Assembly (NCBI GenBank): GCA_029990175.1 | Contig: JARKIP010000021.1 | Location: forward strand, 22,201,501 to 22,265,500 | Source: Petunia secreta | Lineage: Eukaryota > Streptophyta > Magnoliopsida > Solanales > Solanaceae | DNA: 64,000 nucleotides | Direction of reading: 5' to 3' | Shown here: positions 12,258 to 24,717 of the stretch, in pieces | How positions within the stretch are numbered: position 1 is the stretch's first letter | Layout of the letters: each line of letters begins with the position of its first letter | Notes under the pieces: generated by a model | What the model saw: the letters and a program-made list of their open reading frames with translations, nothing else | Databases searched by the model: none | Told to the model about the DNA's origin: nothing | Program-made: the position numbers and the translations under genes

Positions 12258-13200
12258 ATGTCAGACAGCGGTAGCAGCGTTCCAAAGAACACAACAGATG
12301 CAGTAGATGAGTCTGCGAAAGATCACAACGATCCCAGCGTACAACAAAAGGGTCTTGTTGAGCAGTCAAAGAATTCTTCTCATTAACCAATCCCTATTGC
12401 TAGCGATAGTGAAGGCGATTAATCGCCAGGAGGTAATTCAGAGTTCAGAGGATTCCTCTTGGACATCCTCAAAACTGCATCCGAGCGGAACTCGAACAAC
12501 ATAGTTGAAGCGATCCCACATATTGGGAACAATGTCTGCTGGTTCGTCTCAGAGGCCATTATCCCCGCGAGGACCAACCCCCACGAATAACTAGCCAGCA
12601 TCAGTTCCCAATCGTAGGCTCAACTTGGATACTGCCCCTGGAGGTTCAGCAGCAATCAACAATCAAGATCTTAAGGGATCCCTTATCATTCAGGATCTCA
12701 TAAAGGAGATGAAGGCCATTCATGATCGAATCAATAACCTGCTGGGTGCTCCACCCCACGTTACCATGGTAGATGAACAGAAGTTCTACAAATATGCTTA
12801 CAAAGCAAGCAGCGCCACTCCGCATACCAAAGCACTTTCGCCTGCCGGATAACTTGAAGTATGACGAAATGATCGATCCGGATGAGCACATCACTGCTTA
12901 TTGTATGGCCGTGAAGTGTAATGAGATTATTGAGGAATAAATCCAGTCTGCTCCAGTGAAAAGGTTTGGCTCAACTCTGACCAAGGGAGCCCTTGCTTGG
13001 TACACTCAACTACCGATGGGTTCGATCGAATCATCCACTCAGATAGAGGATTTATTCAAGAAAGCGCATTCTGGTGCCCCCAAGTGGAAGAAGCGTATAG
13101 AAGACATCTTCGAGATACGACAACGTGACAACGAGTTGCTGAAGGATTACCTCGATAACGCGTGGAGTTCCCGCCGGTCCCTGATAACATCGTTGTGGTA
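12258..13200 (+). pseudogene. gag remnant of Tat-type element
   Basis: The first ATG (12258) opens a 42-codon frame, MSDSGSSVPKNTTD.., that ends in a stop at about 12385. Downstream open pieces at 12625-12852 and 12956-13201 carry a Gag-like sequence: LPDNLKYDEMIDPDEHI, then FGSTLTKGALAWYTQLP, then IFEIRQRDNELLKDYL. This is the capsid signature of plant gypsy Gag (ALAWY.. and the R-Q-..-E-L-..-Y box). An in-frame stop at about 12938 and frame changes break it. It is not a functional gene. Confidence 0.75.
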
Positions 13201-13557
13201 GCTTTTGGCAAAAGTTTTAATTCAAAGGGATCTTTAGCTACCCGAGAGTTGCAGTGGATTTTACTCAACACCCAGTGTCCACATGGAGTGTGTTACATCA
13301 GAGGTGTATTGAGAAACTTCATTTGGAAGCAGATTATTCTCATAACCCTGAGGACGACTGAAGGAAGAGACTGGGAAGTCCATCCCTAGAACGTGAGGAG
13401 GATGGCAGAAGAGCGAAGCCAAAGGTCTAGAATCAAGCGGGTGCCGGGCGGCAGAATAATTCTCGAGAATCTGGATCCCAGGAGAAGCGGACTGAACCCC
13501 AGAATTTCAGGGACTTTGGTCTTCGTGTCAATGTTGTGGATCTAGTCGCCAATCACT

Positions 13558-14345
13558 TTGGTAAACTGGGCCCCAGGGTCCGATGGCCACCTAATGCAAA
13601 AAGAACCTACAGAAAGAAACACAACACCCTATTGTGATTTTCATCGCAGCGGGGGCCATGCAATGTTCCGTTGCAAAGCCTTGATGATCGAGATTGAACG
13701 GTCTCACCGTTTTAAAAGTTCGAAGTCTGAGAACCTGAAGATCATCAGCGCAATCTTCGTGGACGAACGGCCGGACACGGCCCAGGGGACTGCAACGACT
13801 AGGATAACATTTGGGTCCATCCGATTCGACCTAGAAGAGCAAGCAGACCAACAAGGTGACCTCGTTGTACCTGTGGAAGTATTCGACGTAGATATCCAGC
13901 GGGCTCTTATCGACACGGGGAGTAGTGCTAATATTATCTGGGGGAGGTGTTACACAAATTCAGCCATTATCCTCAAATATCCTTGAGTACTCGAACCATA
14001 ATGGGTTTCCACGGAATCCGGGAAGTATCCACTGGAGAACTAGCTCTATCGGTTCACATACCGGGCGTGACAAGCACAACTATTTTCCAGGTAATAAATT
14101 GCAATCTCCCGTATGATGTAATCCTGGGACGACCATGGATACACGACGTCAGGAGAGTGCCCTCAACACTTCATAAGGTCTTCAAGTACCCGACCATGCA
14201 TGGGGTCGTTGACCTACGAGGTGAGCGGCCTCTCCTTGAGGAATGTCACCTTACTTCAGACAGGATTACATCCACTGAGTTGGAAGTTATTGAGGCCATA
14301 GAGCGAGAGGTTAGAGAGGAACTCAACAAACTGCGAATCGACTAG
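13558..14345 (+). pseudogene. Zinc-knuckle/aspartic protease remnant
   Basis: The frame 13558-13986 contains CDFHRSGGHAMFRC, a degenerate Gag zinc-knuckle-like motif, and later ALIDTGSSANIIW. The DTGSS box is the catalytic aspartate motif of retropepsins. The continuation is in another frame (13947-14345) and carries GFHGIREVSTGEL..YDVILGRPWIHD, the C-terminal protease half with the ILGRPW signature. The frame change at about 13940-13980 means the protease is broken. Immediately after 14345, where the RT domain should start, there is no RT-like sequence. Confidence 0.75.
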
Positions 14346-14539
14346 CGGCAATGGATCAACTTGTCCTAAGAGCGACTGAATTGGTATGTTGTCTCTCTGA
14401 GATGCTGCGGAAGCAAGGAGGACCCTTGCGGCTGATACAATATTATTTGACAATGGCTCGGACGAACATACAACTCCTACAAATTCTAGTGATAACCGAG
14501 CTAGAGACAGGTGAGCACCTAATGTTATACGTTTAAATA

Positions 14540-15290
14540 TCTGAGATAGCCTGGAATGCGGTCCTTGTAAGAGAAAAGAACGGGCAGCAGTTTCCCGTGA
14601 AATACGCTAGCAGGATGCCGCAGCGCATAGATAAGTTCTTGCCCTTGCCGCTGCAGTTCATAGCAACTGCTGTAATGGCCACACGAGAGTTGCGCTCATA
14701 CTTTCAGGAACACGAACTCAGTTTAGTCTCTTCGACACCGGTGCAAGCCATTTTGTCTAAAACCCAATCTGTCGAAAGATATGGCAAAGTGGGCTAAAGA
14801 GTTGGGAGAGTACGACATCATCTATCAACCCCGTACAGATATCAAGTCGCAGGCGTTGGAAGATTTTACCTCAGATTTTGCAGAAAAACTGGAACGGAAG
14901 GCTGAAGAGTCACTCAGGAATGAAAGAGTAATTGAGTACGGCCGTCCGGAAATTTGTACGCGAAAGAATCTCAATGGAGAGAAGATTGATTTGTGGATTA
15001 GAACGCTGTCTGGAATGGTCTACCATCAGGCCATAAAAGCTGATGACAACGAAGCAAAGTGTAAAGCTATAATTCAAGCTCTTGACTTAGCCTACACATT
15101 GGGGGCCAGAGAGACCAGCCTGTACAACAAATCTCAGCTGATGGTTAATCAACTAAGGAAAATCTTCGTAACCGAGGACATCTGCGAGCCGGATCGAAAG
15201 AAGAAAATCAGGGCAATCCTTCAAAAAATTTCATGCGGGGGAATTAATCCACCAAGAAGAGACCTTAGGAGACGCCGAAGCATCTGAGGA
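14540..15290 (+). pseudogene. RNase H and second (archaeal-type) RNase H remnant
   Basis: Directly after the protease the sequence resumes with VLVREKNGQQFPVKYASR, an RT-linked RNase H start. It continues with ELGEYDIIYQPRTDIKSQALEDF (14790-14870), the typical end of this domain in Tat elements. The following piece contains DDNEAKCKAIIQALDLAYTLGARE and LMVNQL, the second RNase H seen in Tat/Ogre-like elements. The usual first catalytic aspartate region appears eroded. The domain order fits a deletion that removed RT and kept its downstream neighbours. Confidence 0.7.
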
Positions 15291-16480
15291 TTCGTATGAT
15301 TGGCAGACGATAATTGAGCTAACCCCTGCAAGCCTGATGAACCTTGAAGTTCCAGATACATGATCTTTCGCAGGGCAACATGATGCGCTGGCCAACTATC
15401 TGAGCAAAGGAATTATTTATAAAGACAAGTTACAAAGCATCTACTTGCGGAAACAGGCAGTTCACTATTGCTTAATTAGCGAGGAGTTGTACCACAGGGT
15501 CGTCAGCAACCCGAGAGATGACTTTCAACGCTCAGGACCCTTAAACAGGGAAACCCAACCAAATGCCCCCGACTATTTCAGGGATCAAACATGAAGTACT
15601 TTTGCTTGGGAAGGCATTTACTTTGCTTATGTTATTTCCTTTTAAGTACGGTATTTTTCGGACATGTTAGGGTTTTCACCCACTGCATCTCAGGCTCCGC
15701 GCCTCTTTTATCAATAAAATTACTATCTTACTTAGTCGATTTTACTCATTTATTTAGATCTATCTACAATCAAACTATGCATAGCCCCGGCTAGACCTAA
15801 GTTGAAGTAATACACTCACTTTTCGCTACAAAAAGCAGAGTAGACTACTCGCTTAGAGCTAGACCATAGCCACCAGGCATTAATCGAGCGTTGATCTTAT
15901 TAAATCAATAATTTCACCTACACGCTGATGGGGACGCCTGTCCGCATAGTGGCAGAAAGTCTTAAATACTCGAGCAACTAAGCAAAGACATTTTTTCTCA
16001 AATCGCAAAACGACTGTTTTCATACGGGCTAAAGTCATCCCATTTGTGGGCACAAACAATCATCTGCTATGGATGCAACTTAGCCACCGTCTATCGGTGC
16101 ACAACAGACGTAATTGCTCAAGGCAGGCAGACTGACACACGTTCTTAAACAACTAGAACTGTCAGGACAACCGGAAGCCATCTAATATCTAGGTGCACAA
16201 ACATACTGCTTGGCCACACATTACGAAACCCGTAATAACACAAGTACGTATGAAATATTAATGAACATTCATTCTATTAATAACAAACAGTTTGTAGACT
16301 CATAATATACATTTAGTTTTTCCTGTCGGCCTGATCAACCCTTTGAAGCATATGGCTGCTGGAACAGCCAAAGCCCGTCTGCTTGATCAAAGCAAGGGAT
16401 CCCAGAAGCATCTGAGCACATGACTAACCTTCCCTCATCTCGTTCGTTGAACTTGAAAAGAAACTAGAAGACCAGCAGCA
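15291..16480 (+). other. Decayed internal region, no integrase seen
   Basis: A short stretch after the second RNase H (about 15360-15590) reads HDALANYLSKGIIY and VVSNPRDDF in broken frames. From 15600 on, where integrase should lie, no HHCC or D,D-35-E motif is recognisable in any frame. Confidence 0.5.
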
Positions 16481-16629
16481 AAGCTTAACCATCCGCTTTA
16501 ACCTCAACTGGCCAACCGAAGTGCACAGCTCTGCAGATCTTCAAGTACAAACAGGAGTTCACCGAGAGCGGAAAGGCTTGAGTTGGGGACCTACCACAGA
16601 GGGAGCCTCTTCCCTTGGGTATCTCACAG

Positions 16630-17157
16630 TCAATGGCCGACGAGGCATTGCAATGCTGACAAGACCATACCAGCAGAACTAAGAGACGACCTAGGACCGT
16701 AGGTAGAGTTAGGGCTTGGTGATTCGTTAGTCCGCTCACGATCAAGAGCTCCATCTTCTTGCCTGCCATGAAACGGAATCAGATAAGGCGACTTCAACCC
16801 TACTCCATTGAAGAGGCAACCTAAGCACCCGAGAAATCCTGGCGGAGAAGCCTCATGACAGCTGAAAGGGCTAATCGTCCTGACCCCACATGACAAGAAA
16901 AATATCAAAGCAACCGTTGTGTTAGAAGATGAGCACGCCGTAATCAGTGCACGTGAAACAATGAAGACATATTGAAGGATATCATTAGAATCCCGATCAA
17001 ACTTCATGACTCGGGGGACGTCATTCATTCCTTTATGGATGAAGAAAGAAAATAAGATAACTGCAGATGAGTTTCCTCCTATAATTCTCTTGAGTGTCAT
17101 CCATTCAAAATGAAGAAGGTTTTCTGGGAATATAAAATCAGGGTCAAAGGCGAACAT
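16630..17157 (-). CDS. Antisense ORF (175 codons) in the 3' part of the Tat-type element
   Basis: A minus-strand open frame runs from ATG 17157 to a stop at 16630, between the RNase H region and the 3' LTR. The product starts MFAFDPDFIFPENLLHFEWM and contains a hydrophobic stretch (about residues 32-42) and a second one near 77-95 (IFFLSCGV). I do not recognise a family. Some Tat-lineage elements, such as Grande, are known to carry an extra antisense ORF between pol and the 3' LTR. The position and strand agree with that. A second minus frame, 16769-16485, overlaps its end and may be a frameshifted continuation. It could also be a chance ORF in decayed sequence. Confidence 0.4.
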   Translation of the reverse strand: MFAFDPDFIFPENLLHFEWMTLKRIIGGNSSAVILFSFFIHKGMNDVPRVMKFDRDSNDILQYVFIVSRALITACSSSNTTVALIFFLSCGVRTISPFSCHEASPPGFLGCLGCLFNGVGLKSPYLIPFHGRQEDGALDRERTNESPSPNSTYGPRSSLSSAGMVLSALQCLVGH

Positions 17158-17556
17158 TTTTAAGGGGAGAAAAGCTTCTCGCTGTCATGAGAAAAGCTTC
17201 TGGCTATCATGAGAAATTGTTGAAGAAGTGAATTATTTTCTGAAGAAGAGTTTATGATTTTCCCACTGTCATGAAGTCACTATTTATAGGCAGAAAGAGA
17301 TAAGGATGTAGTACGAAACGGTCAAGCGTCACTATTACTAGAGATATGAAATGATTCGGAGCAGTTAATGCCAGTTCCTAAAAAGGTGTGCGAGATCGGT
17401 ATCAGCGGGAAACACGTGAAGTTCTCGAAGAGATCAATATCATTCTTGGTCAAAGAGACTACGAGTCTCAAGGAGTCAATGAGATATCTTTTCACATCTG
17501 CGCCGCTTTCACTTCCTGACTGCTTGCATCAGCACTCAACAAGTGGAGGGACTGAC

Positions 17557-18058
17557 TGTGTGGGCAAAAATGCGTCACCTATTGTTACGGGGATATGAGT
17601 CCAGCTGGTGAGGCTAGACTTATCCTACAAGTCACCAGGCACTGAGGATATACGCCCACTCTTAGAGACAATGATTGTTTAGGCGGTTTTGGTCATAAGG
17701 CGCAGGGCACACATCCCGCCGCCTAGGGTTTATAGTCTCCTAGTTAGGATTTAGTATATCGCCGCCTTGATGGCCTTATTAGCACTTCTATTTTACCTTA
17801 TTTAAGACTGGATATCACTACTTTAAATACCCCTCCTTACATTGTAATGTAGACAAGTCAGACAATACACGATTCACCACTGAACTCGGCTACTTTCAAA
17901 GAATAAGAATTACTTTGCTTTTTCTATTATTTCTTGCTTATTTACTTGTTTTTATTTTCATCGTATTTACTTACTTTTCCATCGTAATATATCGTATTTC
18001 TTGTGACCTCATTCATAATTAATTATTTAACTTAGACGTACAAATTTAGGCATAAACA
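17557..18058 (+). repeat. 3' LTR of Tat-type element
   Basis: Partner of 11695-12195. It is preceded by the purine tract GTGGAGGGAC and followed by CAATC, the imperfect target-site duplicate of AAATC at the left end. Confidence 0.85.
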
Positions 18059-18063
18059 CAATC

Positions 18064-18999
18064 ATACATAAGTTGGTGTTAGCTCTCTTCACATTCAAGA
18101 AAAATGTAGAGATTTATATTTTTCTTATCAATAACATATCAAAAAATGTTGATTTTGGTGCTACAACTACAATTACTATTGTGGCTGTTAATGTTGTAAA
18201 CTATGCCCTAATTATTTAGTTATAGAAATATTCTATAGAGATACTCATTCGTAGCTAATAACAACATAAGGACAACAATATATTAGTGAATCAACATGAG
18301 ATTAGTTGCTCTTGCTATGTACAAAATATTTAATTAGTCTCACGAAATGTTAGACCGGAAAATTTCTTATGTAGAAATACAGCTATTAAAAAAGGATATC
18401 CAGGGTCTTGTGACTGGGATATGCATAATATGTATGATAGGAATGTGGAGAGGATAAGTTCTCTAGCGAAACTAGCTATATTATAATATCTCCCTTCAAA
18501 TCCACCTATCATGAACTATCAGATGATCAATTCTAAAATTAAATCTCGGTTGGCTGGAAAAAAAAAACATGAGTGCTTTAAAGCATCTTTTTTAAGTGTT
18601 GAGAGATTCTTTTATTAAATAAGCACATATATATTTGGATAGAAGCATTGAAATTGAAAAAAAAAAAAACTATTGAGTTATTTGGTAAAAAAAAAATACC
18701 TTTTTATATTAAAATGATTAAAATGTCGTTAAAATAAACAAAAAAGGATGATAATTTAGGGCATTTGTTAGTGAGGTATCAGTAGAATTAGTAAAAAAAT
18801 ATAAGAGATAAAAATATAAAATAGTTGGTCAAACTATAACAGTTTTAAAGTCGAAAGCAAAAAAGTTATGATTCACTAACTTGTAACTTCTGGTTTTTCT
18901 ATAAAAAGTAGCTTAAAAGTTGGTCAAACCGACTTTTAAGTCCACCCAAACACCCTCTAATTCTTAAACTAGAGTTCTTTGATCGAAAGATTGAACTAC
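18064..18999. other. Intergenic DNA, possible MITE
   Basis: AT-rich, no gene. The segment about 18570-18960 ends with ..TTGGTCAAACCGACTTTTAAG..CACCCAAACACCC, the kind of end found on solanaceous hAT-type MITEs, but I could not define a clean inverted repeat. Confidence 0.3.
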
Positions 19000-19015
19000 C
19001 ATTAATGAGTTATTC

Positions 19016-19364
19016 TTTTTTTGGTTAAACCACAATATTATATTAATACTAGTTAAGGCGGATTACATATAGAGTTCATACGGATCCCCAAAGGATCAAT
19101 TACATGACTGGAAGATTGAATATTAAACAAAGGAATGGCTTGAAGTGCATTCAAATTTTCTAGAGATGTTAGATGACGACATATACTATCCGAAGAGATG
19201 ATCGCAAAACTTGTACCCTCCTTATTTTCTATGAAATTTTTGTAGACGAAGTAAGGTGGCACTACATAGTGTTGGATGGTGTTTGGATTGGAAGTTGAGG
19301 GAGCCCCTTTTGCCATGAGGTAGGCGACCTTGTTGCCTTGCCTAAAGTTATGCCTGATTTGCGG
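19016..19364 (-). mobile_element. 5'-truncated LINE insertion with TSD
   Basis: The minus strand encodes MPQIRHNFRQGNKVAYLMAK, the C-terminal RNase H end of a plant L1-type LINE. The same phrase occurs in the longer LINE at 58.7 kb. The T-rich left edge (19016-19020) is the remnant of a poly(A) tail. The insertion is bracketed by a 16-base target-site duplication: CATTAATGAGTTATTC at 19000-19015 and CATTAATGAGCTATTC at 19365-19380, with one mismatch. The copy is only 349 bp, a strongly 5'-truncated insertion. Confidence 0.88.
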
Positions 19365-19546
19365 CATTAATGAGCTATTCAGATTGATAGTATCTGTTCA
19401 CTTAACTATCTAATTCTACTATTTACGATTCAGAGAGATCTTCTTCTTAAATATCATGATTGGATCAATTACTTAAACCTAAAGTTAATACATTTTTCTA
19501 ACTTAATGCTCAACAAGACATATTAAATTGTGTACTAATATACTGC

Positions 19547-19845
19547 TGTTTAAAACTAATAGTAAAGTAGTGCAAGAATAAAATCAAAATATATGAGAGG
19601 AGAAAGAAGAACTTATATTATTCTCAAAGTGTTTCAAGTGTGTCTTCCATAGACAAAGTGTCCTCTATTTATAGGACACCAATACATAGGAAGTTACAAG
19701 TCATCCCAAATGTTACAAGAATTAAGAGTATCCTAAATGAGTAATTAAGTATGAAGACTAAGTGGGGTATTAAACCATAGGTTACAAATGAATAATGGTG
19801 AGTAGTGGTCATCTACATTTACAACAAATACATGAATTTATAACA
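19547..19845 (-). repeat. 3' LTR of minus-strand copia element
   Basis: Starts TGTTTAAAAC and ends ..TTTATAACA on the + strand. It matches 25377-25807 over its full length except for the extra block in the other copy. Confidence 0.88.
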
Positions 19846-20066
19846 CTTCCCCTTGGATGACCATTTGGAAGATAATATGTCTCGTCAAAACCTTACTAGG
19901 AAAAACCCAGTGGAAAAAAGTCCAGTGAAGAAAAAAGAGTACACACATCTTGTAACACACCTTTAGTGTTGCCTCATTAAAAATCTTACAAGTAAAACCC
20001 GAGTGGGACAAAACCTTGTTAAGGGAAAAAGAGTGCAGCGCGTATTCTACTTCCCTGATGAAGACA

Positions 20067-20654
20067 TTACTTGATACCTCGGAGACGACGCATTCTAATC
20101 TTGTAAACAAGCTTTTCAAATGTTGAGGTTGGTAATGCCTTAGTAAACAAATCCGCCAGATTATCACCTAACCGTATTTGTTGAACATATATTTCACCAA
20201 TATTCTGAATATCATAATTGAAAAAGAATTTTGGTGAAATGTAATTTATTCTGTCTCCTTTAATATATCCTTCTTTCAGCTGCTCAATGCATGAACTATT
20301 GTCTTCATATAATATTGTTGGAATCTTTTTCAAAGGAAAACCACAAATGTGTTGAATATGTTGAGTCATTAATCTCAACCAAATGCATTCTCGACTTGCT
20401 TCATGAATAGCCAGTATCTTTGCATGATTTGAAGAAGTAGCAGCAATAGTTTGTTTCACTGAATGCCGTGAAATGGTTGTACCTCTACATATAAACAAAT
20501 AGCATGTTTGGGACCGGCCTTTATGTGGATCAAGTAGATACCATGTATTCTTCTGATGTCTTCGCATTGAGGAAGAACTAAATCTTACCAATAAGCTTAT
20601 AGAAAAAGCTACAACTAGTGGAGTATATTTGGTAATATATTTCAATGCACCCAC
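20067..20654 (-). pseudogene. Ty1/copia RNase H remnant
   Basis: The minus frame contains YLFICRGTTISRHSVKQTIAATSS, then HEASRECIWLRLMTQHI, then YEDNSSCIEQLKEGYIKGDR, and ends LADLFTKALP. These are the ordered landmarks of the copia RNase H domain (K-Q-T-..-S-S, E-..-W-L, D-N, and the ADxFTKALP terminal box). Further right on the same strand (20.7-21.3 kb) RT-like phrases such as ERLDMRMNVATAF are interrupted by stops. It is not functional. Confidence 0.85.
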
Positions 20655-23600
20655 TGCATTAAATATGATATTTCATTGCCAAGAAGCTTGCTAACGCGAT
20701 TTCACCACATGTGGCCGGATTTTTTTAATCCGTATAAATATTTATGAAGCTTCATTGAATAGGTTTCTCGGGAACTTTTATATGCTTCAGGCATTTTGAA
20801 TCCTTCAAGGATTTTAATAAATATATTATTGTTCAATGAGCCATATAAAAGGCTGTTGCAACATTCATACGCATATCAAGTCTTTCATGCACTACTAGAC
20901 ATACAATATACCTGAACGTGATTGCATCCACCAAAGGAGAATATAACTCCATATAATCAATGTCAGATCTTTGTGCCTCAATTTGTACTTTATATTTAAC
21001 GACTTATTTTCATCAATATTTTTTTGCACAAAAATATCTTTGTACACCATTGGCTTTGCACCTTCAGGTGTTCGGACTATAGGTCCAAAAAATTCATGTC
21101 ACTCGAGTGAAGCCAATTTTTCCTTGAATGCGTTTTTCTATTTTGGCCAATAATTTCATGTATGTATTCCAAACAGACTTAAGTTCAGGATCCTCATAAT
21201 CATATAAAAATTGAGCTTTAAAATATATGCAAGATATCGTCAATGATAATTTTAAATCTCGGTTCCCAATGCGACATAACATATTGAGATCTCTTCATAT
21301 TCAATATTTTCAGGTACCTGAACCTCTCCTGATGAGGTTTTATTAAGTGTTATGTCGTGGGCTCGTATATAGCCCTACCTCCTTATTAGACCATCTCAAT
21401 TATTTGCTCCTTTTCTTTTATAAGAATTTTTATCTTTGGAACCGAGTGGTCTATCACGCTTCAGGCATGCCTTAGACTCATATTCATGAATAAATTGTCC
21501 TGCCAGGACATCAATTCGAATTGGAGCATTAGTAACTGGAATATAATATTCAACTTTTGGGTTAGTAATGCATCATGGCAGTGACTTTCATTATCTTTAA
21601 ATGAGGATCATTATCAAATGATAATTTAATTTATTTATTCCTCAGCTGCTTTAATTTCTCCACCTAATCTTAGCCAAACTAACATTCGTTCCCAACCTTA
21701 TATGGGATCCATCTTTGTGCGTTGTGGTGGAGCAATTGATAACAAATCACACATTATAGTTATTAGATGGAAAATATTTTGTTCCTGACCATGAACCAAT
21801 TATGAGGGGAATTCATTTGGTGGCATGTCGCACACAAGTGCTGCTTTATGGATATACTATATCTCATACCTGATTTAGGTCGCATTGTTCTCATATGCAT
21901 GATTTAGCAATTGGAGGCTTTCAATATATGAATCTGCTAAACCTGCTTGCCAACATTATCAAGATAACTTGTCTTGATTGCATAATCTGAAAATATGCTC
22001 ATAGTAAAATTTATTTGAACAAATACTTGACCTCTCAAGTATTATTGCGGGTTTGTAATAACGCACATGTGACTTTCTCATAGATGCATCAATCATATAA
22101 CAATTATATGGTCCACATGGCAGGTGAACGGGCCCATATTCACCTTTTATACATTCTAGAAGTGCGGAGATCCTGATCCCAAATTTAGTTGGTCTAATAA
22201 TTTATTTATCTCGAGAACAAGCAGCACAAAAAGAATTCTTGAAAAATTATACCCATGTGAATTTTCATTTATATATTTTGTGCATCATATATGAACTGAG
22301 ATGGTCAAACCGGTCATGCCAACTCATAAATTTATTCATCTAGTAAACTTCTGGTTTACTATAGCATGAGCTTTGTAACAATAAACTAAAAGTTTATTAT
22401 GGCATGCGCATATGATTCTAACACACTTATATTTTGTGTAGTACAAACTCGAGGAAGAGGCGGGGAACTTTTCAAGCACATATATTTTACCTGATATTAT
22501 TGTAGTAATATAAAGATATCCATATCTTTCCATCAATTTTAGTCTCATAGCCATTTTGGAAAATGTATTTGAAACTTTACAAGTTTCTTTTTGAGACGTA
22601 CTACAATAAAATATTTTTTCAATCTTATTCCTCCAGGTAGTAATAATTTGGCTCTTCCGGAGCACTCGATTAGTTTTGTACTACCATGTATTTCATGACA
22701 CCATCCATATGGTGAATATCTCCTTTAAGGAGAAAATCATATAATTTTTCTGATGGTCAAATCATTATAGGCAAAATCAATTTCTTGCTTCGCTTGCTCT
22801 TATGTAATTCATAATAATACATAATTTTGACGTACGTTCTGTACGAGAGCAATGACCATTCATGCCATAATAAAGGACATATTTATTTTTCTCGAACCTC
22901 TTCAGGAGGTGAGTTTTGATATTTTATCAGCCATGATAGGCATGTCCATATTTATCTTTCTCGAACTTTTTCTGGAAACGAGCTTTGATATTTTATCACC
23001 TATTGCCACAGTCACTTCTGGGAATGGTTCTATAATAAAATTTATAGTAAATTGTCTCATTCACTTCAGGAACAGACCAAAATATTTTGGATGTGCCTCA
23101 TATTTATATAACACATTGGTGACATTATTATATTTACCGTTTGAACGGTTACTTTTGAGAACCCTTATTGTTCTCTTATTTATTTCACAATGATAACTAT
23201 TATTTCGTCCCTTGCCACGTCCACAACCATAGTCTCTACTATGGTAATTATTTTATCATATTTTGGACATAAAATTACTCGCCTTCTTTCGTACATTAAA
23301 TATTGTGTCTTCTTTCAGACAAAAAAGATTATTTTCTTTCTTTCAGGCATTATTATGTGCTACTACATTCTCATACATGAATGGAGCATGTGTTGCTCCC
23401 ACATTCAGATTATGGAATGGAGCTTGTCCTGCTCCCACAGTTATCTTAGGGAATGGAGCATATTTTGCTCCCATATTCACCTAATAGAATAGAGCATATC
23501 TAGTGGGACGGGCTATTAAACACATAGTTTTGCCTCATCAGTCATCATTATGTCATCAATATGGTGCATTAAAATCTTATCCCAATATCTTAACCACATA

Positions 23601-24660
23601 AAGACGTTAGGCCATAATGTGTTGGAATCTGAATCCAAACGTCTTATTATCATAGTGCACTAGGACTTGAACTCGATGTCTTACCTGCATAACGCTTTAG
23701 GACTCACCCTTGAGCCATAGTCAGAAAATCAATCTCATTATCTTTTATGCAAATAAAATATTGCTACTTCAGGAAAGAAAAACTCCTCATAATTGATCAA
23801 GAATATATTCAAATCAGTATTTATATATAATCCCAAAGATGAAATATCAAAACTTAACCTTTTTAAAATATTGTTACTTCTCCACACGAGGATTTACAAA
23901 TAAACACTTTGTTTAAAGTAGCAAATCAGTGAACATATTACGGTTATCAAAATAACAAGTTTGTGTATCTATATTTGCATAGAGGCTTTCCAAGTTTAAA
24001 TATGACATCAAGCAACAATAGAACGACAACATACCTGTCAGGATGTATAGCAACCTCTTTGTAAATAGAAAACTTCTTCTCAAGTTTGATAGGCCAAAAT
24101 TTATTACTAAATCTAATTAACCAAATAAAATAAAATGATTAAGAAGAAACTCCATTAACTAAGTTAACAACAGCATGGTAGTGGTACTTTCTACAGTATA
24201 CTAATCATACCATGCATCTTAATTTTTCATGGATCATATTTTATAATCTGATAAGTTACGGTGATAGCACGTACAAGAGCTAGTCTGTTAGATCTCTCGA
24301 TACATAATTCATAACCATAGTTCAAAGATTCAAATATCGTACTTACCTCACAAGAGCACCTTTACGTTAGCATTTTCAAGCTTACAACAATTAATTAAAA
24401 AAAAATAGAGATAAATACTAATCACCATGCTAGATAAGATAAAACTTCAAAACTGAAAGTTGACAGAATATTTAGGTAATGGCTTACACCTAACAATTAA
24501 ATTATCTCAACACCTTGTACGTTTTTGTATTAGTAAAATATTTAGTGGAGTATTAAAATTCAGTAGTTAGCAACATATTTTCCATTGCACATGTATAGAC
24601 AAAAAAGCATACCAGGGAGCCTATAGTATACCATACTAAGATGATAACCCAAACTTCAAA
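20655..24660 (-). pseudogene. Degenerate pol/gag interior of the minus-strand copia element
   Basis: This is the interior of the element upstream (on the minus strand) of RNase H. RT traces appear near 20.7-21.3 kb. Beyond that, stops and frameshifts leave only short open pieces with no dependable domain. A local triplication of the phrase ATGGAGC..GCTCCCACATT occurs at 23380-23490. No independent gene is supported here. Confidence 0.55.
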
Positions 24661-24678
24661 CACTAGCCCATAAAATAG

Positions 24679-24717
24679 TCGCTTTACTCAGTTGGTTAGG
24701 ATTTCGTGCTGATAACG
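24679..24717 (+). other. tRNA-Ile 5'-half-like primer-binding region
   Basis: On the + strand (the strand matching the element's first cDNA strand) the sequence ACTCAGTTGGTTAGG followed by TTTCGTGCTGATAACG resembles the 5' half of a nuclear tRNA-Ile(AAU): the D-arm A-box, then the anticodon arm. It ends around tRNA position 40. In the pre-insertion state it would abut the LTR start TGTTGTAAAAC directly. Ty1/copia elements are known to prime from tRNA halves cut in the anticodon stem. The anticodon reads GAT where the gene has AAT, as expected if C paired with inosine-34. The tRNA comparison is from memory. Confidence 0.65.

Larger units (their letters stand above)
11695..18058 (+). mobile_element. 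Old, RT- and IN-less Ty3/gypsy (Tat-type) element
   Basis: Two direct LTRs (11695-12195 and 17557-18058, about 500 bp each) begin TGTGTG and end near CATAAA(C/A)A. The flanking 5-mers are AAATC (left) and CAATC (right), a target-site duplication with one mismatch. A GGCGCGCACTGTGGGC stretch just inside the left LTR is in the primer-binding position, and a purine-rich GTGGAGGGAC precedes the right LTR. Inside, in order, are gag fragments, an aspartic protease, RNase H, and a second RNase H-like domain. Two RNase H domains are a hallmark of the Tat lineage. I find no reverse transcriptase or integrase motif. The LTRs differ at many positions (roughly 10% or more by eye), so the insertion is old. 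Confidence 0.85.

Noticed and set aside
23630..23720. tRNA-like sequence on the minus strand with a TTCAAGTCC box
   Set aside because: The T-arm and acceptor stem do not pair, and it lies in a decayed retroelement interior.
24671..24717. A real tRNA-Ile gene
   Set aside because: Only the 5' half is present, with no T-arm or acceptor 3' strand, and it sits exactly at a copia primer site.
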